A stretch of 64,000 bases of DNA, from NCBI GenBank assembly GCA_049889415.1, contig JBMHDL010000010.1, positions 62,001-126,000 on the forward strand, given 5' to 3'. Numbering within the stretch: position 1 is the stretch's first letter; each line of letters starts with the position of its first letter. The stretch comes from JAYQKL01 sp049889415. Lineage in GTDB: Bacteria > Pseudomonadota > Alphaproteobacteria > RS24. Below, piece after piece: positions 27,407-36,269 of this stretch. The position numbers and the translations under genes are program-made. The notes under the pieces were generated by a model, which was given only the letters and a program-made list of their open reading frames with translations, ran no database searches and was not told where the DNA came from.

Positions 27407-27892
27407 ATGACTATATCTGCAGGCGATAAACTGCCGGAAACAACCTTTATGCATATGACCGATGCTGGCCCCGCACCCATCACAACCGATGCACTCTTCG
27501 CCGGCAAAACAGTTGCACTTTTTGCCTTGCCCGGTGCTTTTACGCCAACATGCTCAAACCAGCATCTGCCCGGTTACATCCAGCAGGCGGAGGCCCTACG
27601 CGGTAAAGGCGTGGACAGCATTATCTGCCTGTCGGTCAATGACGCCTTTGTCATGGATGCCTGGGGCAAACAGCAAAGCGCCAATGGCAAAGTCATGATG
27701 CTGGCTGACGGCAATGGTGAATTCACCGCGGCCATCGGCCTTGAAATGGATGGTTCCGGTTTCGGCATGGGCACGCGCTCATTGCGCTACTCCATGATTG
27801 TCAAGGATGGCGTCGTTGAGACACTTAATATTGAAGGCAATCCGGGCGAAGCTGTAGACTCGGGTGCCGACAACATGCTGTCGCAGCTCTGA
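27407..27892 (+). CDS. peroxiredoxin (Prx5/hybrid type, AhpC-TSA superfamily)
   Basis: 161-residue thiol peroxidase reducing hydrogen peroxide and organic peroxides. The peroxidatic cysteine lies in PGAFTPTCSNQHLPGY (about residues 45-60), and the EMDGSGFGMGTRSLRYSM segment is typical of the Prx5 group. GGGAG ends six bases before ATG 27407 and three before ATG 27404, which favours 27407. The reductant is probably glutathione or glutaredoxin as in relatives; gshA is present at 13.3 kb. Confidence 0.93.
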   Translation: MTISAGDKLPETTFMHMTDAGPAPITTDALFAGKTVALFALPGAFTPTCSNQHLPGYIQQAEALRGKGVDSIICLSVNDAFVMDAWGKQQSANGKVMMLADGNGEFTAAIGLEMDGSGFGMGTRSLRYSMIVKDGVVETLNIEGNPGEAVDSGADNMLSQL

Positions 27893-28327
27893 TCACTGAA
27901 AGCGGGACATGCCAAGGCGGGCCAGCTCATCGGCCTTTTCATTGCCGGGATGTCCCGCATGCCCCTTGATCCACTCCCAGCTTACCTTGTGACGCTGGTT
28001 TTCGGCGTCCAGGGCCTGCCACAGGTCAACATTCTTAACCGGTTTTTTTGCGGCGGTTTTCCAGCCGCGCCTCTTCCAGTTCTCAATCCATGAGGTGATG
28101 CCGTCCCTGACGTAAGTCGAATCCGTAATCAGACGGATTGGCCGGCCCGGCTCCATCATCCGCAAGGCTTCAAGCGCAGCGGTCATTTCCATGCGGTTAT
28201 TGGTGGTATTGGCTTCGCCGCCGCAATGCTCGCTCTGGAGTCCGTCCATTTCCACGAAAACACCCCAACCGCCGGGGCCGGGATTACCGGAACAGGCACC
28301 GTCCGTGTAGATGATGATTTCCTTCAT
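27893..28327 (-). CDS. rnhA: ribonuclease HI
   Basis: Degrades the RNA strand of RNA-DNA hybrids. 144 residues; the catalytic carboxylates lie in IYTDGACSGNPGPGGWG, NNRMEMTAALEAL, ITDSTYVRDGI and the C-terminal GHAGHPGNEKADELAR. Its ATG overlaps the TGA of thrB (ATGA), and its stop abuts that of the peroxiredoxin gene on the other strand. A type 2 enzyme (rnhB) is also in the window. Confidence 0.96.
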   Translation of the reverse strand: MKEIIIYTDGACSGNPGPGGWGVFVEMDGLQSEHCGGEANTTNNRMEMTAALEALRMMEPGRPIRLITDSTYVRDGITSWIENWKRRGWKTAAKKPVKNVDLWQALDAENQRHKVSWEWIKGHAGHPGNEKADELARLGMSRFQ

Positions 28328-29301
28328 TGCTTTGCCTTTTGTGTGATGCCGTAATCCTCGGGACGTGTCGCCGTCTTGTGAAACCGCAAACGCCGCAGAT
28401 AATCAATCGGGTTTTTAGGCCGCACCAGCGCCCCGGGGTCCTGATGCAGCCAGTCATGCAGGCGGGTCAGCAAAAACCGCACAGCCGCCCCACGTGCCAG
28501 CACTGGCAGGGCGTCAATTTCGTCCTCACCCAATGGACGAACGGATTGATATCCGTCCAGAATGGCCTTTGCCTTGGTGATGTTGAAATTCACGTCCGCC
28601 TCAAAACACCAGGCATTCAGGGCGATGCCAATGTCATAAGCCAGCATGTCCGTGCAGGCAAAATAGAAGTCAATCACGCCTGAGAGGCGGTCATTGATGA
28701 AAAACACATTATCTATGAACAGGTCGGCATGAATGACGCCCTGCGGTAGATTTTTGGGCCAGTTCTCAGAGATGTCATCAAGATGGCCGCCAAGCGTCCG
28801 TTCGAGATTGGGGAAGACGCTGTCACATTTGCCGCGCATGGCGGTAAACATATGCTGCCATGCGGGAAGGGACAAATCATTGCTGCGGCGGCCCTGAAAA
28901 CTCTCGCCCGCAAGATGCAGTTCGGCCATGGCCTTGCCGAAGGCATGGCAGTGCACGGTTTGCGGACGTCGCATGCTGGCGCCCTGCAAAAAGCTGATAA
29001 CAGCTGCAGGTTGGCCTTTGATGTTTGAGATCAGACCGCCATCCGACCGGGCAATCGGCATCGGGCAGGAAAAACCCTTGGCGTTGAGATGGGTTTTCAA
29101 TTCCAGAAAAAACGGCAAATCGTTGGGGTTCACCCGCTTTTCATAAATGGTCAGGATGTATTTACCGGTTTCGGTCATCAGGATGAAATTTGAGTTTTCT
29201 ACACCTTCGGCGATTTCCTGGAGTCCGGTCGCGGCACCGATGTCATAAGCATCCAGCAGGCCGGCAAGGTCTTGATCATTGATTTTGGTATAGACGGCCA
29301 T
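28324..29301 (-). CDS. thrB: homoserine kinase, ThrB type II (APH fold)
   Basis: Phosphorylates homoserine for threonine synthase. 325 residues with the aminoglycoside phosphotransferase-like fold: the N-terminal GLQEIAEGVENSNFIL lobe, catalytic loop GVIHADLFIDNVFF and metal-binding GVIDFYFA, which is the alphaproteobacterial type of ThrB. It begins in a TAATG overlap with the ispH stop and couples by ATGA to rnhA, the conserved order ispH-thrB-rnhA. Confidence 0.94.
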   Translation of the reverse strand: MAVYTKINDQDLAGLLDAYDIGAATGLQEIAEGVENSNFILMTETGKYILTIYEKRVNPNDLPFFLELKTHLNAKGFSCPMPIARSDGGLISNIKGQPAAVISFLQGASMRRPQTVHCHAFGKAMAELHLAGESFQGRRSNDLSLPAWQHMFTAMRGKCDSVFPNLERTLGGHLDDISENWPKNLPQGVIHADLFIDNVFFINDRLSGVIDFYFACTDMLAYDIGIALNAWCFEADVNFNITKAKAILDGYQSVRPLGEDEIDALPVLARGAAVRFLLTRLHDWLHQDPGALVRPKNPIDYLRRLRFHKTATRPEDYGITQKAKQ

Positions 29302-30260
29302 TATGCCTCCGCACCGGTGTTGCGCAGGGCTTTGGGGAGTTTGAATTCAACATTTTCTCGCGTTACGGCAAGTTCCGTCACCGCACATTCAAATGTCTGC
29401 TGAAGTTGGGTGATGACGTTCTGCACCAATTCCTCCGGCGCGGAGGCCCCGGCGGTAATGCCGAGTATTTTCACATTTTCCAAAGCCCGCACATCCAGTG
29501 TCTCCTGTCCGCTGATCAGTTTAGACACAGCGCAGCCCGCCCGCTGACCGACTTCAACAAGGCGCAGGGAATTGGAGGAATTTGGCGCGCCGATGACATA
29601 GAGCGCATCAACCTGCTCCGCAAGAGCCTTGACCGCCGCTTGCCGATTGGTTGTGGCATAGCAGATATCCTCTTTGTGCGGTGCCTGAATGTGCGGGAAC
29701 CGCTTTTGCAAAACGGCAATCATTTCGGCCGTGTCGTCAACCGACAATGTTGTTTGGGTCAGATAGGCGAGATTCCGGGTTGCTGATGGGGAAATGTTCT
29801 CGGCATCCCCGACGGTTTCAATCAGTTCAATCGCACCGTCGGGAAGCTGGCCCATCGTGCCGATGACCTCGGGATGCCCAGCATGGCCTATCAGTAGAAT
29901 ATGTGCGCCATTTTCATGATGCCGCTGGGCTTCCAGGTGAACTTTCGAAACCAGAGGGCAGGTCGCATCCAGCCAGGTGAGCCGGCGTCTGTCAGCCTCC
30001 TCGGGTACGGATTTGGGGACCCCGTGAGCTGAAAAAATCACCGGAGCGTCGGCTGGAACTTCTGACAGCTCCTCAACAAAGACAGCACCCTTGGCCTCTA
30101 GCCCCTCAACAACATGCCGGTTATGAACGATTTCGTGACGGACATAGACTGGTGGGCCATATTGCGCCAAGGCCTTTTCGACAATCAGGACAGCTCTGTC
30201 GACGCCCGCACAAAATCCGCGGGGAGCGGCCAACATAATCTGAAGCGGAGGTTTTGCCAT
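29301..30260 (-). CDS. ispH: 4-hydroxy-3-methylbut-2-enyl diphosphate reductase (IspH)
   Basis: Last enzyme of the MEP isoprenoid pathway; uses an iron-sulfur cluster to make IPP and DMAPP. 319 residues. The three cluster cysteines are in APRGFCAGVDRA, DATCPLVSKVH and EDICYATTNRQ; AHGVPKSVPEEA and GAPNSSNSLRLVEVG are substrate-binding motifs. First gene of the ispH-thrB-rnhA operon; IspE of the same pathway is encoded at 53.0 kb. Confidence 0.97.
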   Translation of the reverse strand: MAKPPLQIMLAAPRGFCAGVDRAVLIVEKALAQYGPPVYVRHEIVHNRHVVEGLEAKGAVFVEELSEVPADAPVIFSAHGVPKSVPEEADRRRLTWLDATCPLVSKVHLEAQRHHENGAHILLIGHAGHPEVIGTMGQLPDGAIELIETVGDAENISPSATRNLAYLTQTTLSVDDTAEMIAVLQKRFPHIQAPHKEDICYATTNRQAAVKALAEQVDALYVIGAPNSSNSLRLVEVGQRAGCAVSKLISGQETLDVRALENVKILGITAGASAPEELVQNVITQLQQTFECAVTELAVTRENVEFKLPKALRNTGAEA

Positions 30261-30381
30261 TTTGGTGCTTTAACGGGTCTTGCTGTTAAGTGATTGTTTG
30301 GTTAGGTTAACGATATTCGATTTGCTTATACACCAATTCTTCCAAGAGTTGAAAACAACAAGTTTCTTATCAGGGTATCTC

Positions 30382-30924
30382 ATGCATCATTCCGCTCGAT
30401 CCGTCCTAAGTCTGCTTTGCGTCATGCTCGTCTCGTTTGCGCTTGTTGGCTGCAGCCGCAACATCGAAGTCAGCCGCCAATATTGCCCAACAGAGGGTGT
30501 GCTTGCGGATACTGAGCGGCTACTTGGCGGAGAACCGGGCCGGTCCTGGCAAGGCCAGATTACCGGGACGGTATTGGAATGTAGCTGGAACCCTGAAGAG
30601 CGTAAACTGGTTACCGCGCTGACGGTTCGCGGCAGTGTCATTGCGGGCAATGACGCCGGCGTGCCCTCAAAGCTGAACCTGCCTGCCTTTGTGGTTATTC
30701 TTAATCCAGAAGACAAACAGCTCTTCAGAAAAGATTTTGACGTCAACATATCCGCCGATAGTGGCTTGAAGTCAGTCGGGTTCAGCAAGGAAGTCGGAGA
30801 CTTGACGCTTAATCTGGCATCCGGCGACAGCATTAAAGGTTACGCCATTTTGGTTGGATTCCGACTCACCCCTGACCAACTGCGCGCCAACCGCACATAT
30901 CGCCAGCAGAAGCTGGGTCTGTAA
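30382..30924 (+). CDS. unrecognised lipoprotein
   Basis: 180 residues from ATG 30382, chosen because a lipoprotein signal peptide begins there: basic start, hydrophobic core, and lipobox LVGC with the acylated cysteine at residue 24. The mature part has two more cysteines (in QYCPTEG and LECSWNP) that could pair, and looks beta-rich with no helix-spanning segment. I recognise no family. It stands alone, divergent from ispH (121 bases), with the glycine riboswitch about 100 bases downstream. A longer in-frame extension to 30280 is unlikely. Confidence 0.75.
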   Translation: MHHSARSVLSLLCVMLVSFALVGCSRNIEVSRQYCPTEGVLADTERLLGGEPGRSWQGQITGTVLECSWNPEERKLVTALTVRGSVIAGNDAGVPSKLNLPAFVVILNPEDKQLFRKDFDVNISADSGLKSVGFSKEVGDLTLNLASGDSIKGYAILVGFRLTPDQLRANRTYRQQKLGL

Positions 30925-30978
30925 GTCCCTAAAATTCCATATAATTTCCACCTGCGTCACTTTATACACAGGCGGCAT

Positions 30979-31008
30979 TTGACAGTTTCGTTTTTTTGTC
31001 GGAATGAT
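30979..31008 (+). promoter_or_regulatory. candidate promoter of the glycine riboswitch-gcv operon
   Basis: A perfect TTGACA (30979-30984) is followed 18 bases later by AATGAT (31003-31008), four of six matches to the -10 consensus. Initiation near 31015 would place the first riboswitch aptamer at the very start of the transcript, the expected position. Confidence 0.5.
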
Positions 31009-31025
31009 GAGACAGTACAGATGAG

Positions 31026-31101
31026 TGCTGTGGAAGAGACCGATATTCGGCGCCGAAGGAGCAACCGCCTCCGGAAACTCTCAGGCAAAAGGACCGCAGC
31101 A
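31026..31101 (+). ncRNA. glycine riboswitch, aptamer 1
   Basis: Carries conserved glycine-aptamer strings: GGAAGAGACC, GCGCCGAAGGAGCAACCGCC, GAAACTCTCAGGCAAAAGGACCGC. The closing stem P1 pairs TGCTGTGG at the start with CCGCAGCA at the end. It is followed by a very short linker and a second aptamer, the classic tandem arrangement upstream of the glycine cleavage operon, where glycine binding usually turns expression on. Confidence 0.93.
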
Positions 31102-31107
31102 TGATGG

Positions 31108-31194
31108 CACTCTGGAAAGCAGGCTTGTTTCAAGCCTCACCGAAGGGGTAAGGGGTTTATACCCTCAATCTCTCAGGTTCAGCGACAGAGGGAG
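31108..31194 (+). ncRNA. glycine riboswitch, aptamer 2
   Basis: Second aptamer with CTCTGGAAAGCAGGC, CACCGAAGGGGTAAG, a variable hairpin (GGGTTTATACCC) and CTCTCAGGTTCAGCGACAGAGGG. The P1 strands CTCTG and CAGAG close it. No terminator with a T-tract follows, so control may be translational. The only strong Shine-Dalgarno-like string, GGGAGG, overlaps or adjoins the 3' strand of P1. Confidence 0.92.
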
Positions 31195-31204
31195 GCATTT
31201 TGAT

Positions 31205-31221
31205 CAGGCTTTATGAGCCTG
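31205..31221 (+). promoter_or_regulatory. hairpin holding a candidate gcvT start codon
   Basis: CAGGCT (31205-31210) pairs perfectly with AGCCTG (31216-31221), leaving TTATG in the loop, so ATG 31213 would sit in a 5-base loop just after the riboswitch. It could be part of the expression platform, or a sign that translation starts downstream of it. Confidence 0.4.
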
Positions 31222-32421
31222 TTGATGAATGACTCGGACTCGAAACGCTGGCTGATGGATTGCATGACGGAAACAGCAGAAACAATAAAAAATCACAGCA
31301 CGGTTCAGCCGTCCCTGAATCGCACCCCGTTGCATGAGCTGCATGTTGAGCTTGGTGCCAAAATGGTGCCGTTTGCCGGTTATGAGATGCCGGTGCAATA
31401 CCCGTTGGGTGTCATGAAAGAACATCTTCATACCCGCGCCAAAGCCGGACTTTTTGACGTTTCGCATATGGGGCAGGCGCGTTTGACGCCGATAAATCCG
31501 GATGATGATGCCGCCCGGCTGTTTGAGCAACTTGTCCCAGGCGGGATTATGACGCTGAAAGAGGGGCGCATCCGCTATACCCAATTGACCGATGCGACGG
31601 GCGGTATTCTGGATGATTTGATGGCGACCCGTTTTGGCAACACGCTTTGGCTGGTTGTCAACGCCGCCTGCAAAGATGGGGATTATGCTCATATCCAAAA
31701 CGGTTTACGTGGGTTGGCAGAACTGGATATTGCTGATCGGGGGCTTCTGGCTCTGCAAGGCCCCGATGCCAGCCGCGTCTTGTCCGGTTTTTTCCCCGAA
31801 GTGGGGGATATAGCATTTATGAGCGCCCTGAACGTGGACTGGAACGGTCAGGCGCTGCTGGTTTCCAGATGCGGTTACACGGGCGAGGATGGATATGAAA
31901 TATCCCTCCCTAAAGAGCATACAGAGGCATTCTGTCGTCAATTACTGGCTGATGATGCGGTTGAAATGATTGGTCTTGGGGCGCGGGACAGCCTGCGGCT
32001 TGAGGCCGGTTTGTGCCTCTACGGTCACGATATTGACACGACCACGACAGCGGCCCAGGCCGATTTGCTGTGGTCGGTGCCCACGCGTCGCCTGCAGGAG
32101 GCTAATTTTCCGGGGGCACAGACACTCAACGAACAAATTGCCGAGGGTACCGGTCGCAAGCGGGTCGGGATTTTACCTGAAGGGCGTGCGCCGGCCCGTG
32201 AAGGAACATCCATACTGGACGGGGACGGCAACGCAATCGGCGAAATCACCAGTGGTGGGTTTGGGCCAAGTGTCAACGGACCGGTCGCGATGGGCTATGT
32301 CGCAGATGAATTTTCAAAGGACGGAACGCGGATCAATTTGTTGGTCCGTGGCAAATCCATGCCGGCGCAAGTGGCGACCATGCCATTTGTGCCGCACAGA
32401 TATTACAGGGGGTCAGCATGA
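31213..32421 (+). CDS. gcvT: glycine cleavage system T protein (aminomethyltransferase)
   Basis: Transfers the aminomethyl group from lipoylated H protein to tetrahydrofolate, releasing ammonia. The frame gives 402 residues from ATG 31213; family similarity begins at TPLHELHVELGAKMVPFAGYEMPVQY (residue 38 on), so ATG 31225 or ATG 31264 (385 residues) could be the real start, and no clear ribosome binding site decides. GLFDVSHMGQ, the DSLRLEAGLCLYGHD motif with the catalytic aspartate, and the C-terminal GKSMPAQVATMPFVPHRYYRG are all present. Controlled by the tandem glycine riboswitch; its TGA overlaps the gcvH ATG. Confidence 0.94.
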   Translation: MSLLMNDSDSKRWLMDCMTETAETIKNHSTVQPSLNRTPLHELHVELGAKMVPFAGYEMPVQYPLGVMKEHLHTRAKAGLFDVSHMGQARLTPINPDDDAARLFEQLVPGGIMTLKEGRIRYTQLTDATGGILDDLMATRFGNTLWLVVNAACKDGDYAHIQNGLRGLAELDIADRGLLALQGPDASRVLSGFFPEVGDIAFMSALNVDWNGQALLVSRCGYTGEDGYEISLPKEHTEAFCRQLLADDAVEMIGLGARDSLRLEAGLCLYGHDIDTTTTAAQADLLWSVPTRRLQEANFPGAQTLNEQIAEGTGRKRVGILPEGRAPAREGTSILDGDGNAIGEITSGGFGPSVNGPVAMGYVADEFSKDGTRINLLVRGKSMPAQVATMPFVPHRYYRGSA

Positions 32422-32789
32422 GCAGATTATTTACCAAAGACCATGAATGGATCGAGATTGAAGGGGAAACCGCAACTGTCGGTATCACCGAATATGCCCA
32501 GTCGCAACTCGGCGATGTGGTGTTTGTTGAAGTGCCGGAACAGGGGCGTCAGGTCGCCAAAGGTGATGACGCTGCAGTTGTCGAGAGTGTCAAGGCAGCC
32601 AGTGACGTTTATGCCCCCGTGTCCGGTGAAGTTGTTGAAGGCAATGTGGCGTTGGACGAAAACCCGGCTCTGGTCAATGAGGCCCCGGATGGTGAAGGCT
32701 GGTTTTTCAAAATGAAACTGAGTGATCCGGGGGAAACCTCCGATCTTATGGATCAGGCGGCTTATGACGCCTATGTCAAGGAGCTTTAA
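32418..32789 (+). CDS. gcvH: glycine cleavage system H protein
   Basis: Lipoyl carrier shuttling the aminomethyl intermediate between the P, T and L proteins. 123 residues; the lipoylated lysine is in VVESVKAASDVYAP (about residue 60), and HEWIEIEGETATVGITEYAQ opens the domain. Overlaps gcvT by four bases (ATGA) and is two bases before gcvPA. Confidence 0.97.
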   Translation: MSRLFTKDHEWIEIEGETATVGITEYAQSQLGDVVFVEVPEQGRQVAKGDDAAVVESVKAASDVYAPVSGEVVEGNVALDENPALVNEAPDGEGWFFKMKLSDPGETSDLMDQAAYDAYVKEL

Positions 32790-32791
32790 TC

Positions 32792-34135
32792 ATGCGCTAC
32801 CTTCCTTTAACCAATGATGACCGCCAAAACATGCTTGCCGGCATGGGGGCGGACGGCATTGACGACCTGTTCATTGATGTGCCGGAGGCTGCCCGTCGCG
32901 TGGATTTGCTGAACCTGCCTCTGCATCAGACTGAAATGGGGGTGGAGCGGGACCTTTCTGCACTGGCCGCCAAAAACATGACGGCAGCGTCCGTGCCGTT
33001 CTTCTGCGGTGCGGGGGCATACAAGCATCATGTGCCCGCGACCGTTGATCACATCATTCAGCGTTCGGAGTTTTTGACCTCCTATACGCCGTATCAGCCG
33101 GAAATCACCCAGGGCACCTTGCAGTATTTGTTTGAGTTCCAGACCCAGGTATCTGAGTTGACCGGCATGGAGGTGGCGAATGCCTCCATGTATGACGGTT
33201 CAACGGCGGCCGGTGAAGCGGTGTTGATGGCACACCGCATCACCCGTAAAAACCGTGCGGTTCTGTCCGGCAGGTTGCATCCTCATTATGCCGCCGTGAT
33301 TGAGAACCTGACCGAAATGGGCGGTTTTGACCTTGAACAACCCGACCCGCAAGTGACGGGCGTGGAAAACCTGGTCGCTTTAATGGATGACAACACATCC
33401 TGTGTGGTTGTGCAGAACCCTGACTTTTTCGGCAATGTAGCTGATTTCACGGCACTGGCCGAGCAGGTTCAGCAACGCGGCGCCCTGTTGATTGCGGTGG
33501 TGCCGGAAGCAGTCTCTTTCGGCCTGCTCAAACGCCCCGGTGACATGGGGGCGGATATTGTGGTCGCCGAGGGCCAGAGCATCGGCAACGGCCTGAATTT
33601 CGGCGGTCCCTATGTCGGCCTGTTTGCGACCCGCAAGAAATTTATCCGGCAAATGCCCGGTCGTTTGTGCGGGCTGACTGAGGATGCTGACGGCAAGCGC
33701 GGGTTTGTGCTGACTTTGTCTACCCGCGAGCAGCATATCCGCCGCGACAAAGCGACCTCGAACATCTGCACCAATTCCGGTCTGTGCGCCTTGGCTTTTA
33801 CGGCGCATATGACCCTGTTGGGCGGGGCGGGCCTGCGTCAACTGGCCGGGGTCAACCACGCCCGAGCCGTTCAACTGGCCGATGCCCTGTCGGCTGTTGA
33901 TGGAGTGCGTTGCGAGACACAGGCTTTTTTCAATGAATTCACCTTGGTTCTGCCGCAAAAAGCCGAGCGGGTGGTCGAAAAAATGGCAGCTAAAGGGGTT
34001 CTGGCCGGTGTGCCGGCGGCGCGTTTGCTGCCCGGCAAAGGGCTGGACAATCATCTGATTGTCGCGGCCACGGAAGTGACGCAGGACGCCGACATTAGCG
34101 CCTTTGTTGAAAACCTGAGGGAGGTGCTGTCATGA
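32792..34135 (+). CDS. gcvPA: glycine dehydrogenase (decarboxylating) subunit 1
   Basis: N-terminal half of P protein in organisms where P is split in two; forms a heterotetramer with GcvPB and decarboxylates glycine. 447 residues, with FCGAGAYKHHVPATVDHI, FLTSYTPYQPEITQGTLQYLFE and ANASMYDGSTAAGEA near the N-terminus as family marks. It does not carry the PLP lysine, as expected. GGAG lies just upstream of the ATG; the stop overlaps the gcvPB ATG. Confidence 0.96.
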   Translation: MRYLPLTNDDRQNMLAGMGADGIDDLFIDVPEAARRVDLLNLPLHQTEMGVERDLSALAAKNMTAASVPFFCGAGAYKHHVPATVDHIIQRSEFLTSYTPYQPEITQGTLQYLFEFQTQVSELTGMEVANASMYDGSTAAGEAVLMAHRITRKNRAVLSGRLHPHYAAVIENLTEMGGFDLEQPDPQVTGVENLVALMDDNTSCVVVQNPDFFGNVADFTALAEQVQQRGALLIAVVPEAVSFGLLKRPGDMGADIVVAEGQSIGNGLNFGGPYVGLFATRKKFIRQMPGRLCGLTEDADGKRGFVLTLSTREQHIRRDKATSNICTNSGLCALAFTAHMTLLGGAGLRQLAGVNHARAVQLADALSAVDGVRCETQAFFNEFTLVLPQKAERVVEKMAAKGVLAGVPAARLLPGKGLDNHLIVAATEVTQDADISAFVENLREVLS

Positions 34136-35655
34136 GCGTGCAAGAGACCTATACCGGCAATAAGGGGCTGGTGCTGGAAGAGCCGTTGATTTTTGAAATT
34201 GGCGGAGTGGGCAAATGCGGCGTCGATATTGAAACGGCTCCGAATGTCACCTCAAGACTGGGGGACTGTGCGAATGAGGCGGCGATTGACCTGCCGGGTC
34301 TGACCGAACCTGAGGCCATGCGCCATTTTGTTCGCCTGAGCCAGAAAAATCATTCCATTGATGCCGGCCTGTATCCGCTTGGCTCGTGCACGATGAAGCA
34401 TAATCCGCGGCTGAACGAGAAAATGGCGCGTCTACCAGGCTTCTCGGATATTCACCCTTTGCAACCGCAAAGCACGGTACAGGGCGCTCTGGAGCTTATG
34501 GACCAGTTAGCCCATTGGCTCAAAACCCTGACCAATATGCCGGCCGTTGCCCTGTCTCCCAAGGCAGGTGCTCATGGTGAATTGTGCGGCATGATGGCCA
34601 TTCGTGCCGCGATTGAGGCCAAGGGTGAACTGGAAACCAGACGGCGTGTGCTTGTGCCGGAGTCAGCCCATGGCACCAATCCGGCGACCGCCGCCCTGTT
34701 GGGTTTCAAGGTGGACGCGATACCGGCTGATGATGAGGGGCGGGTCGATTTGGCCGCCTTCAAGGACAAGCTGGGGGATGATGTGGCGGCCATCATGCTG
34801 ACCAATCCCAACACCTGCGGCCTGTTTGAGCGCGACATCATCGAAATTGCCGACGCCCTGCATGAGGTTGGCGGGTATTTCTATTGTGATGGCGCCAATT
34901 TCAATGCCATTGTAGGGCGGGTCTGCCCGGGGGATTTGGGCGTTGATGCCATGCACATCAATTTGCACAAAACCTTTTCGACCCCGCATGGTGGCGGCGG
35001 ACCAGGTTCTGGTCCGACGGTCTTGTCGGAGCGGTTGGCTGACTTCGCGCCCTTGCCTTATGTCGTCTCTCGTGACAACGGGTTTGAGCTTGTGGAGCTG
35101 ACGGCGCAAAGTGACATCAGCCCGTTCGGGCGCATGGTGGCGTTTCATGGTCAGATGGGCATGTATGTTCGGGCCTTGTCCTATATGATGAGCCATGGCG
35201 CGGACGGCCTGCGTCAGGTTGCGGAAGACGCCGTGTTGAACGCCAATTATGTACTTGCCGGTCTGAAGGGTGTCATGACCGCAACCTTTGACGGGCCATG
35301 CATGCATGAAGCGCTGTTTGATGATGGTTTCCTGAAAGACACCGGCATTGATACGCTCGATTTCGCCAAAGCTATGATTGATGAGGGCTATCATCCGATG
35401 ACCATGTATTTCCCATTGGTGGTGCATGGAGCGATGCTGATTGAGCCGACGGAGACCGAAAGCAAAGAGACGCTGGATCTGTTCATTGACACATTGAAGG
35501 ATCTCGCGGCTTCGGCCAAAAACGGTGATATGGACCGCTTCAAGCAGGCTCCACGCTTTGCTCCGCGCCGGCGTCTGGATGAGACTTTGGCGGCCCGCAA
35601 TCCAGTCTTGCGGTGGGAGCCGGTGGTTGAAATCGAGGCGCAGGCCGCCGAGTAG
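34132..35655 (+). CDS. gcvPB: glycine dehydrogenase (decarboxylating) subunit 2
   Basis: PLP-bearing half of the split P protein, 507 residues. The PLP lysine is in NLHKTFSTPHGGGGPG, and LYPLGSCTMKHNPRLNE, the SAHGTNPATAALLGF motif and LTNPNTCGLFE are characteristic. Overlaps gcvPA by four bases. rnhB begins 4 bases after its stop. The L protein (dihydrolipoyl dehydrogenase) is not in the window. Confidence 0.97.
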   Translation: MSVQETYTGNKGLVLEEPLIFEIGGVGKCGVDIETAPNVTSRLGDCANEAAIDLPGLTEPEAMRHFVRLSQKNHSIDAGLYPLGSCTMKHNPRLNEKMARLPGFSDIHPLQPQSTVQGALELMDQLAHWLKTLTNMPAVALSPKAGAHGELCGMMAIRAAIEAKGELETRRRVLVPESAHGTNPATAALLGFKVDAIPADDEGRVDLAAFKDKLGDDVAAIMLTNPNTCGLFERDIIEIADALHEVGGYFYCDGANFNAIVGRVCPGDLGVDAMHINLHKTFSTPHGGGGPGSGPTVLSERLADFAPLPYVVSRDNGFELVELTAQSDISPFGRMVAFHGQMGMYVRALSYMMSHGADGLRQVAEDAVLNANYVLAGLKGVMTATFDGPCMHEALFDDGFLKDTGIDTLDFAKAMIDEGYHPMTMYFPLVVHGAMLIEPTETESKETLDLFIDTLKDLAASAKNGDMDRFKQAPRFAPRRRLDETLAARNPVLRWEPVVEIEAQAAE

Positions 35656-35659
35656 CCCC

Positions 35660-36268
35660 ATGCTTTCCCTGGAGCATGAGCAGGCTCAAGGCTGGCCCCG
35701 CCGCAAGGTTCTTGGTGTGGATGAGGTCGGCCGCGGGCCTTGGGCCGGGCCGGTTGTCGCTGCCGCGCTTTGCCTGCCGCCGGATTACGGGGACATCGGG
35801 CTGGATGGGTTGCAGGACAGCAAAAAACTGACGGAAAAGAAGCGGGAAAGCCTGTTCGATATCCTTGTTACGTTGCCGCATGGCATCGGGCTTGCGTCCG
35901 TAGAAGAAATTGACAGGCTGAATATTCTGCAAGCCAGCCTGCTGGCGATGACCCGGGCCGTCGAGGCTTGCCCATACCCCCCGGATCATGTGCTGGTCGA
36001 CGGCAATAAATTGCCGGATTGGCCATATGCCGCAAGCTCTCTGGTCAAAGGTGATACATTGTCGCCATCCATTGCAGGTGCTTCCGTGCTGGCAAAAGTC
36101 ACCCGTGACCGGATGATGGTTGACCTGGATGTGGCCTATCCCGGATATGGCTGGGCCAGCAATAAGGGGTATGGCGCGAAAGCCCATCAGCAGGCTCTAG
36201 CGTCACAAGGCGTGACGCCTCATCACCGCAAATCTTTTGCCCCTATCCGCAAGCTTTTAGGCGGCTGA
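35660..36268 (+). CDS. rnhB: ribonuclease HII
   Basis: Removes ribonucleotides embedded in DNA. 202 residues from ATG 35660; the open frame continues upstream inside gcvPB but without similarity. VLGVDEVGRGPWAGPVVAAA holds the first catalytic carboxylates, and DSKKLTEKKRE, VLVDGNKLP and GASVLAKVTRDRMM complete the family set. Lies at the tail of the gcv transcript, yet rnhB followed by ccrM is a familiar alphaproteobacterial order. Confidence 0.95.
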   Translation: MLSLEHEQAQGWPRRKVLGVDEVGRGPWAGPVVAAALCLPPDYGDIGLDGLQDSKKLTEKKRESLFDILVTLPHGIGLASVEEIDRLNILQASLLAMTRAVEACPYPPDHVLVDGNKLPDWPYAASSLVKGDTLSPSIAGASVLAKVTRDRMMVDLDVAYPGYGWASNKGYGAKAHQQALASQGVTPHHRKSFAPIRKLLGG

Positions 36269-36269
36269 A

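Noticed and set aside
34663..35661. 332-codon open frame antisense to gcvPB
   Set aside because: It mirrors the codon structure of a clearly real gene, has no family motif and no ribosome binding site.
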